A DNA stretch of 64,000 nucleotides, from the NCBI RefSeq assembly GCF_014202315.1, contig NZ_JACHGN010000001.1:271757-335756 (forward strand), written 5' to 3'. The notes under the pieces were generated by a model, which was not told the origin of the DNA, searched no databases, and saw only the letters and a list, made by a program, of their open reading frames with translations. Of this stretch, positions 58,443 through 64,000 are shown piece after piece; the first letter of the stretch is position 1, and each line of letters starts with the position of its first letter. The DNA is from Thermocatellispora tengchongensis (GTDB lineage Bacteria > Actinomycetota > Actinomycetes > Streptosporangiales > Streptosporangiaceae). A program made the position numbers and the translations under genes.

Positions 58443-59541
58443 CGCGTCTCACCGCCGTCAGGGTCTCGCGGGCGAGTTGCAGCTCCTCGCGCGGCTGGAT
58501 CACCAGGACCGGCACGGCCGCGTCCGGCGGGCTGATGAAGCCGTCGGCGTCGAGGTTGCGGTCGATCGCCGGCGGTCGGACGCCGAGGGTGCCGAGGCGG
58601 GCGCACACCGCCGCGCGTACCTCGGGCTGGTCCCAGCCGATCTCGCCGCCGAACACCAGCGCGTCGATCCGGTCCAGGCCGGTCGCCACGGCGGCGATCT
58701 CGCGGGCGACCCGCAGTGTGAACACGTCCAGGGCCAGCGCGGCGGCCGGGTCGTCGCCGGCGGCGGCCACCAGGTCGCGGGTGTCGCCGGAGCGGCCCTC
58801 GGACAGGCCGACGAGGCCCGAGCGGCGCTCCAGGCCCTCCTGCAGCTCCTTGAGCGTCAGCCGGTCGTCGTCGAGCAGCCACAGCAGCATGCCCGGGTCC
58901 ACGCTGCCGGAGCGCTTGCTCATGGGCACGCCCTCGAACGGCGTGAACCCCATCGAGGTGTCCACGCTGCGCCCCTCGCGCACGGCGGTCACCGAAGCGC
59001 CGCCGCCCAGGTGGGTGAGCACGAGGTGCAGCGCGCCCGCCGGGCGGCCCAGCAGTTCCGCCGCCCGGCCCAGGCTCCAGGCGTACGACAGGCCGTGGAA
59101 GCCGTAGCGCCGCAGCCCGTACGCCCGCCGCCACTCCGCCGGCAGCGCGTACTCCGCCGCCGCCTCGGGCAGCCCGGCGTGGAACGCGGTATCGGGGCAC
59201 AACACGTGCGGCACGTCCGGCAGCCGCCGCCGCGCCGCCTCGACCAGCGCGAGCGCGGGCGGCACGTGCAGCGGCGCCAGGTCGGCGTACTGGCGCACGG
59301 CGGCGACCAGGTCGTCATCGGCGATCGACGGCGCGCGCACGACAGGCCCGCCGTGGACCAGCCGGTGCCCCACCGCGACCGGCTTCTCGGGCGCGTCCGC
59401 GACGAACTCCGCGATCGTACGCTCGGCGGCGTCCGGCTCGGGGGGCTGCTCGGTGTGCGAGACGCGCTCCACCTCGCCGTCGCGTACCAGGTGGAGCTGG
59501 AGGCTGGATGAGCCCGCATTGATCGTGAGTACCGTGGGCAT
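58435..59541 (-). CDS. ackA: Acetate kinase family protein
   Basis: A 368-residue acetate/propionate kinase (acetyl phosphate + ADP to acetate + ATP). Motifs: 'TINAGSSSLQLHL' (first signature), 'RRYGFHGLSYAW', 'THLGGGASVTAVREG', 'VDTSMGFTPFEGVPM', 'RSGSVDPG' and 'FGGEIG'. It is somewhat shorter than the usual ~400 residues, and the Lys usual after GSSSL is Gln. No phosphotransacetylase or phosphoketolase gene lies in the window, so the acyl group is uncertain. ATG 59541 is chosen because the signature starts there. It overlaps the topoisomerase gene. Confidence 0.85.
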   Translation of the reverse strand: MPTVLTINAGSSSLQLHLVRDGEVERVSHTEQPPEPDAAERTIAEFVADAPEKPVAVGHRLVHGGPVVRAPSIADDDLVAAVRQYADLAPLHVPPALALVEAARRRLPDVPHVLCPDTAFHAGLPEAAAEYALPAEWRRAYGLRRYGFHGLSYAWSLGRAAELLGRPAGALHLVLTHLGGGASVTAVREGRSVDTSMGFTPFEGVPMSKRSGSVDPGMLLWLLDDDRLTLKELQEGLERRSGLVGLSEGRSGDTRDLVAAAGDDPAAALALDVFTLRVAREIAAVATGLDRIDALVFGGEIGWDQPEVRAAVCARLGTLGVRPPAIDRNLDADGFISPPDAAVPVLVIQPREELQLARETLTAVRRDE

Positions 59542-59586
59542 GCCCGTGGCCCTGCCCGCCACGGCGGGTTCCAATCCTGGAAAAGC

Positions 59587-60300
59587 TCAGGTCAGCGGGG
59601 CGGAAGTGGTGGAGAAGGCGGCGTCCATGTGGGCGGTGTCGTTGTAGCGGCGCAGGATCCAGCGCTGGTCGGTGACGACCAGGTGCGACACCGAGCCGTT
59701 GTCGGCGCCCAGGAACGCGAACGGGCGCGACCCGGTGGCCGCCGCCAGCGCCTCGGCGATGAACCCGCCGTGCGTGAACACGGCGAGCCGCTGGTCCCGG
59801 TGCGCCGCCGCCAGCTTGGCCAGCACCTTGCGCACCCGCTCGGAGAACCCCTGCGCCGGCTCGGCGCCCGGGATCACGTCCCACCGTTCCTCGGCCGACA
59901 TCCGCTGCGCGATCGGGTGGTTCTCGGCGACCATGCGCCGGAACAGGCCGCCCTCCCACTCGCCGAGGTGCACCTCGCGCAGGTCGGGCTCGACGTTCGG
60001 GGTCAGCCCGAGCCGCCCGGCGAGCGGTTCGGCGGTCTGGCCGGTACGCCGCAGCGTGCTCACGTAGATCGCGTCGATCCGCTCCACGGCCAGCCGCTCG
60101 GCCACCCGTTCGGCCTGCACTCGCCCGTCGGGCGCGAGGCCGGGGTCGCCCTGGCCGTCCACGAGGGGGAAGGGCACGCCGGGGACCGCGGGCTCCGACT
60201 CGCCGTGCCGGATCAGCAGAATCTCGCAGGCCCCGGGAGGCACCTGGAACCGGGCCTGCCGGTACCCGCCCGGCCTATCGCTCTCAGATCCCACAATCAC
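59587..60300 (-). CDS. Histidine phosphatase family protein
   Basis: A 237-residue phosphoglycerate-mutase-like phosphatase: catalytic 'LLIRHGESE' near residue 30, 'STLRRTGQTAEPLA', 'REVHLGEWEGG' and the second His in 'LAVFTHGGFI'. GTG 60300 has GGGAGGGG upstream. Family members dephosphorylate sugars, nucleotides or proteins. Divergent from the response-regulator gene with a short gap. Confidence 0.9.
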   Translation of the reverse strand: MIVGSESDRPGGYRQARFQVPPGACEILLIRHGESEPAVPGVPFPLVDGQGDPGLAPDGRVQAERVAERLAVERIDAIYVSTLRRTGQTAEPLAGRLGLTPNVEPDLREVHLGEWEGGLFRRMVAENHPIAQRMSAEERWDVIPGAEPAQGFSERVRKVLAKLAAAHRDQRLAVFTHGGFIAEALAAATGSRPFAFLGADNGSVSHLVVTDQRWILRRYNDTAHMDAAFSTTSAPLT

Positions 60301-60354
60301 CGGAGATTACCCCTCCCAGGTGGCTTTGAGGTTGCCCGGGTAAGGCTGGATGCC

Positions 60355-61074
60355 ATGGAGGAGGGGGCCGGCAAGGTGCTCGTGGTGGACGACGAGCCGA
60401 ACATCCGCGCGCTGCTCGCCCAGACGCTGCGCCTGGCCGGGTACGAGGTGCGCTGCGCGTCCGGCGGCGCGGAGGCGCTGCTGCTGACCGCGGAGTTCGG
60501 GCCCGACATCGTCGTGCTCGACGTCATGCTGCCCGACCTGGACGGGTTCGAGGTGGCGCGGCGGCTGCGCGGCAGGCCGGGCGGGGGCGGGGTGCCGGTG
60601 CTGTTCCTCACCGCCCGCGGCCAGGTCGAGGACCGCGTACGCGGGCTGCGGCTCGGCGCCGACGACTACGTGGCCAAGCCGTTCAGCCTGGACGAGGTCC
60701 TGCTGCGCATCGCCGCCGTCCTGCGCCGCGGCGCGGGACCCGCCCGCGACGAGCCGCGCGAGGGCGTGCTGCGGTACGCCGACCTCGAACTCGACCCCGG
60801 CGCCCACGAGGTGCGCCGGGCCGGGGTGCCGGTGGACCTGTCGCCCACCGAGTTCAACCTGCTGGAATACCTGCTGCTCAACGCGGGCCGGGTGGTCAGC
60901 AAGGCGCAGATACTCGACAACGTCTGGCGCTACGACTTCGACGGCGACGGGAGCATCGTGGAGTCCTACGTCTACTACCTGCGCAAGAAGATCGACCGGT
61001 GGGACCCGCCGCTGATCCAGACCGTGCGCGGCGTCGGCTACACGCTCCGGCTCCCCCGCCCGAGCGGCCCGTGA
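60355..61074 (+). CDS. OmpR-family response regulator
   Basis: A 239-residue regulator. Receiver: acidic pair 'VDDE', Asp56 ('VVLDVMLPDLDG') and Lys108 ('YVAKPF'); C-terminal winged helix 'VDLSPTEFNLLEYLLLNAGR' and 'ESYVYYLRKKID'. It overlaps the following kinase gene (GTGA). Likely targets are the lipoprotein and exporter genes downstream. Confidence 0.94.
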   Translation: MEEGAGKVLVVDDEPNIRALLAQTLRLAGYEVRCASGGAEALLLTAEFGPDIVVLDVMLPDLDGFEVARRLRGRPGGGGVPVLFLTARGQVEDRVRGLRLGADDYVAKPFSLDEVLLRIAAVLRRGAGPARDEPREGVLRYADLELDPGAHEVRRAGVPVDLSPTEFNLLEYLLLNAGRVVSKAQILDNVWRYDFDGDGSIVESYVYYLRKKIDRWDPPLIQTVRGVGYTLRLPRPSGP

Positions 61075-62741
61075 TCCTACGGCTGATCCCGCGCGTGGTG
61101 CGGCCGGCGATCCGGGGCGTGATCCCGGGCGGGATGCGGCCGGTGATCGGGCGTGTCATCCCGCCCGTGATGCGGTGGGGCGCGTGGCCGGTGCGGCGGC
61201 GGCTGGTGCTGGCGATCATCGGCCTGGCCGCCGCGGGGCTGCTGCTGGCCAACGCCGCCGGGCTGGTGCTGCTCCGCGGCCACCTCGTGGACCGGGTGGA
61301 CGACCAGCTGCGCGCCCCGGGCGAGGCGGCGGCGCGGCTGCCGGCCGACGCCGCGGCGGGGGACCGGCAGGCGGTCGAGCAGCGCTTCGGCCGGCACTTC
61401 CGGGTCTACTACTACGACGCCCGGGGCCGGCTCGTCCGCACCGTCCCCGCCGACCCCGACCCGCCGGGTCCCGTCCTGGCAGACCCGCGCCCCGGCCCGC
61501 CGTACACGGTGGACGACCCCGGCGGCGGCGCGCCCTGGCGGGTGCTGGTCTACCGCGACGGGGCCGGTCTCGTCGCCAACGTCGCCTCCCTGGAGGAGGT
61601 GGAGTCGGTCCAGGGCCGCCTGCTCCTCATCGACGCCGCCGTCAGCGGGTTCGTGCTGCTCCTGCTGGGCGCGCTCGCCGCCCTCGTGGTACGGCTCGGC
61701 CTGCGCCCGCTGACCAGGATGGAGGCCACGGCCGGGCAGATCGCGGCCGGCGACTTCGCCCGCCGGGTACCGGTGGCCGGCCCGCGTACGGAGCCGGGGC
61801 GGCTGGGCGCGGCGATGAACGTGATGCTCGACCGGCTGGAGGCCGAGATCGCCGCCCGCGCGGCGTCGGAGGAGCGGATGCGCCAGTTCCTCGCCGACGC
61901 CTCGCACGAGCTGCGTACGCCGCTGACCTCGGTGCGCGGCTTCGCCGAGCTGTACCGGCGCGGGGGCGCGCCGCCCGGCAGGGCCATGGACGAGACGATG
62001 CGCCGCATCGAGGACGAGGCCACCCGCATGTCCCTGCTCGTCGGCGACCTGCTGCTGCTCGCCGAACTGGACGAGGAGCGTCCCCTGGACACCCGCCCGG
62101 TGGACCTGCTGGAGGTCGCCGCCGACACCATCCGCGACGCCCGCGCCCGTGTCCCGGGCCGCCGGGTGCGCCTGAGCGCCCTGGACCGCGAAGCCGCCCT
62201 CGAACCCGTGGTCGTCCCGGGCGACGAGGCCCGCATCCGGCAGGTCGCCGCCAACCTGGTGGCCAACGCGCTGGCGCACACCCCGCCCGACGCCGAGATC
62301 ACGGTACGCGTCGGCACCGTGCTCGCCCGCCGCCCCGGCGCCGCCGTCGTGGCGGGCGCGGACCTCCCGGACGGCCGGCCCGCCGGGGTGATCGAAGTGT
62401 CCGACACCGGGCCCGGAGTGCCGCCCGAGCACGCCCCCCGCGTGTTCGAGCGCCTGTACCGGGCCGGCCGGGGCCGCTCCCGCGCCGACGGCGGCGCCGG
62501 GCTCGGCCTGGCGATCGTGGCCGCGATCGTACGCGCGCACGGCGGCCGGGTGGAGCTGGACACCCGGCCGGCGCGGGCCGTGCCCCCGGAGGCCGTGCCC
62601 CCGGAGGCCGTGCCCCCGCAGGCCATGCCCCCGCAGGCCGTGCCCTCGCAGGCCGTGCCCCCGGACGCCGGGGCCGCGCGGGGCGCGACCTTCCGGGTGC
62701 TGCTGCCGCTGACGGGGGATTCCGAGCCCGCTCCGAGGTGA
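61071..62741 (+). CDS. Sensor histidine kinase (HAMP-HisKA-HATPase)
   Basis: A 556-residue kinase. N-terminal Ile/Pro/Arg-rich stretch, first membrane segment (~46-66), an extracytoplasmic sensor (~70-180), second membrane segment (~187-207), HAMP (~208-260), HisKA with 'FLADASHELRTPLTSVRGFA', HATPase_c with 'NLVANALAHTPPD', 'VSDTGPGVPPE' and 'GGAGLGLAIVAAI'. Near the C-terminus six VPPEA-like repeats are inserted inside the ATPase domain's last part. Confidence 0.93.
   Translation: MILRLIPRVVRPAIRGVIPGGMRPVIGRVIPPVMRWGAWPVRRRLVLAIIGLAAAGLLLANAAGLVLLRGHLVDRVDDQLRAPGEAAARLPADAAAGDRQAVEQRFGRHFRVYYYDARGRLVRTVPADPDPPGPVLADPRPGPPYTVDDPGGGAPWRVLVYRDGAGLVANVASLEEVESVQGRLLLIDAAVSGFVLLLLGALAALVVRLGLRPLTRMEATAGQIAAGDFARRVPVAGPRTEPGRLGAAMNVMLDRLEAEIAARAASEERMRQFLADASHELRTPLTSVRGFAELYRRGGAPPGRAMDETMRRIEDEATRMSLLVGDLLLLAELDEERPLDTRPVDLLEVAADTIRDARARVPGRRVRLSALDREAALEPVVVPGDEARIRQVAANLVANALAHTPPDAEITVRVGTVLARRPGAAVVAGADLPDGRPAGVIEVSDTGPGVPPEHAPRVFERLYRAGRGRSRADGGAGLGLAIVAAIVRAHGGRVELDTRPARAVPPEAVPPEAVPPQAMPPQAVPSQAVPPDAGAARGATFRVLLPLTGDSEPAPR
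62577..62666 (+). repeat. Six tandem 15-bp units within the kinase gene
   Basis: GCCGTGCCCCCGGAG and five variants give (A)VPPEA-VPPEA-VPPQA-MPPQA-VPSQA-VPPDA. In-frame expansion in a loop just before the final strand of the ATPase domain. Confidence 0.88.
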
Positions 62742-62802
62742 CTCCGGGGTCGCTCCGATCGGGCCCGCCCACCATCGGCGGTGACGACGAAAGGAGCCAC
62801 AC

Positions 62803-63294
62803 ATGCGGCAGCACAACGGCCTCGTGGCCGCGCTGGTCCTGGCGGCCGGCCTGCTGGCGGCCTGCGCGGACACCGGCGCGCAGGAGTCCCCCTCGGCAGC
62901 GCCCTCTGCCCCCTCGGCCGCGCCCTCCGACCCTCGGGACAAGGCGCGGGCGTTCGCGCAGTGCATGCGGGACAACGGGGTGGACCTCCCCGACCCCGAT
63001 CCCGACGGCGGGTTCGACACCGGGGGCTCGATCGACCGGCAGAGCGAGGCGTTCCGCACCGCGATGGAGGCGTGCCGCGCGTACGCGCCCGGCGGCGACC
63101 TGGAGCGGGCCGACCCCGAACGGCTCGACAAGGCCCGCGCGTTCGCGAAGTGCATGCGCGACAACGGCGCGGACGTCCCCGATCCCGACCCCGACGGCGG
63201 CTTCTCCTCCCTGGCCCCGGAGGACCCGGACGACCCGGCGTGGCAGAAGGCGTACGCGGCGTGCGGCGACGAGCTGGGCCGTCCGGCGTCATGA
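62803..63294 (+). CDS. Lipoprotein with duplicated Cys-containing motif
   Basis: A 163-residue exported lipoprotein: signal peptide with lipobox 'LLAAC' (Cys21), a Ser/Ala/Pro linker, then two copies of a unit 'KARAFAQCMRDNGVDLPDPD' / 'KARAFAKCMRDNGADVPDPD', each followed by 'PDGGF' and a later Cys ('EACRAY', 'AACGDE'). The two Cys per unit could form a disulphide. ATG 62803 has AAAGGAG upstream. It stands between the two-component genes and an RND/HlyD-type adaptor, overlapping the latter by 4 bp, a common actinobacterial arrangement. Function unknown. Confidence 0.8.
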   Translation: MRQHNGLVAALVLAAGLLAACADTGAQESPSAAPSAPSAAPSDPRDKARAFAQCMRDNGVDLPDPDPDGGFDTGGSIDRQSEAFRTAMEACRAYAPGGDLERADPERLDKARAFAKCMRDNGADVPDPDPDGGFSSLAPEDPDDPAWQKAYAACGDELGRPAS

Positions 63295-64000
63295 AAGCGC
63301 TCCGGTCCCGCTGGGCGGGGTTGGCCGCGGTGGTCCTGGCGGGGGCGGCGGTGGTGGCCGCGGCGGTCGGCTTCGGCGGCGGCGATCCCGCAGGCGTGCC
63401 GAGCGGCCCGGCGGCGGACGCGCCGGCCGGTCCCGCCGGGCCCGCCACGGCCACCGTCGTACGCACGACGCTGACCGAGACGACGACCGTCGAGGGCTCG
63501 CTCGGCTTCGGCGACGCGGTGACCTACACGGCCCCGCCCGGCGGCGGCACCGTCACCTGGCTGCCCGAACCCGGCGTCACGATCCGGCGCGGCGAGGCCG
63601 TCTACAGCGTGGACGCCCGGCGCGTCACGTTGTTCTACGGCACGTCCCCGCTGTACCGGACCCTCGGCCCCGGCATGTCGGGCAAAGACGTCGAACTGCT
63701 CGAACGCAATCTCAGGCGGCTCGGCTACCGCGGCTTCACCGCCGACCGCCGCTACGACTGGCGCACCGCCGAGGCCGTACGGCGCTGGCAGCGCGACGTC
63801 CACCTGCCCCAGACCGGCACCGTGGAGCCGCACCGGGTCCTGGTCAGGCCGGGCCCGATCCGGATCGCGCTGGTGCACGTCCCGTTCGGCGTGCCCGCCC
63901 AGGGCGCGCTGTTCACCTACACCGGCGCCGAGCACGAGATCACCGCCTACCTGGAGCCCGCCGAGCGGCATCTGGTGCACGAGGGCCAGAAGGCCGAGAT
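63291..64000 (+). CDS. HlyD/RND-type adaptor with peptidoglycan-binding domain (3' end outside window)
   Basis: At least 236 residues. N-terminal membrane anchor (~10-28), 'TVVRTTLTETTTVEGSLGFG' (first barrel strand of efflux adaptors), a PGB_1 peptidoglycan-binding segment ('GKDVELLERNLRRLGYRGFT', 'WRTAEAVRRWQRDVHLPQTG') and 'EHEITAYLEPAERHLVHEGQ' at the window end. This combination is usual for actinobacterial periplasmic adaptors that precede MacB-like ABC genes, expected just beyond the edge. ATG 63291 overlaps the lipoprotein stop (ATGA). Confidence 0.82.
   Translation, partial: MKALRSRWAGLAAVVLAGAAVVAAAVGFGGGDPAGVPSGPAADAPAGPAGPATATVVRTTLTETTTVEGSLGFGDAVTYTAPPGGGTVTWLPEPGVTIRRGEAVYSVDARRVTLFYGTSPLYRTLGPGMSGKDVELLERNLRRLGYRGFTADRRYDWRTAEAVRRWQRDVHLPQTGTVEPHRVLVRPGPIRIALVHVPFGVPAQGALFTYTGAEHEITAYLEPAERHLVHEGQKAE

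Noticed and set aside
1-64000. Insertion sequences, integrase or prophage genes
   Set aside because: Looked for transposase, recombinase and phage structural genes in all frames; none recognised, so the island at 10-18.5 kb cannot be assigned to a specific mobile element.

Overview
The window is very GC-rich, uses GTG and TTG starts freely, has many ATGA/GTGA/TGATG start-stop overlaps, and carries actinomycete-typical families (BTAD/AfsR regulator, CU044_5270-type anti-sigma partner, DUF742, DUF574 methyltransferase, DtpA/PCuAC pair, DrrAB-type ABC transporter). It most likely comes from the chromosome of a filamentous actinobacterium, perhaps of the Streptosporangiales, but the genus cannot be fixed from this sequence alone. 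No transposase, integrase, rRNA gene or CRISPR array was found.

Layout. 1-3.1 kb: end of a GH13-type gene, a LacI regulator and a broken secreted alpha-amylase with two C-terminal starch-binding-like repeats. 3.2-8.7 kb: small regulator/enzyme pairs (HxlR with a crotonase-family enzyme, MarR with a secreted CrtC/AttH-type lipocalin protein, a Nudix hydrolase, a Crp/Fnr regulator). 8.7-9.9 kb: a leader with a small ORF and a terminator, then seven tRNA genes (Trp-CCA, Met/Ile2-CAT, Pro-CGG, Gly-TCC, Pro-GGG, Gln-CTG, Ile-GAT). 10-18.5 kb: a probable defence island. A uracil-DNA-glycosylase-like/ADP-ribosyltransferase fusion stands divergent to a macro-domain protein. Next to it a Pycsar-type membrane effector stands divergent to a four-gene operon of a class III cyclase-fold protein, a STAND-like P-loop protein, an SPFH-like protein and a DUF4407 membrane protein. 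The cyclase-fold protein ends, and the STAND-like protein begins, with nearly the same peptide, like the amyloid-signalling pairs known from bacterial NLR systems. This island is the most promising undescribed system in the window.

18.6-22.3 kb: a YdcZ-type transporter under a TetR regulator with twin 21-bp operators, and an aromatic amino acid lyase with a lipoprotein signal peptide. 22.4-27.7 kb: a six-gene operon of His-rich exported proteins, a FixH/YtkA-like protein, membrane proteins and a DesK/NarL-type two-component pair. 27.8-30.8 kb: an AAA ATPase, a DUF1648/GntR pair and a DUF574 methyltransferase. 30.85-33.1 kb: a structured, terminator-ended RNA element followed by an S9 peptidase. 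33.2-40.5 kb: a SWIM / companion / VWA / MoxR / DUF5682 operon, a MoxR-vWA type system.

40.5-45 kb: DyP peroxidase, PCuAC copper chaperone and a membrane protein, then an ECF sigma factor with its membrane partner. 45-52 kb: an orphan DUF742 protein, a sialidase, an AEC transporter, an isochorismatase/GlxA-regulator pair and a DrrAB-like ABC exporter. 52-60 kb: a large BTAD-NB-ARC-TPR regulator, a cyclase-family hydrolase, a second Nudix protein, topoisomerase IB, acetate kinase and a histidine phosphatase. 60.3-64 kb: an OmpR/HK two-component system, a lipoprotein and the start of an HlyD/RND-type adaptor with a peptidoglycan-binding domain, cut by the window edge.

All calls rest on reading the sequence and on remembered family knowledge. 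No search or structure prediction was run.
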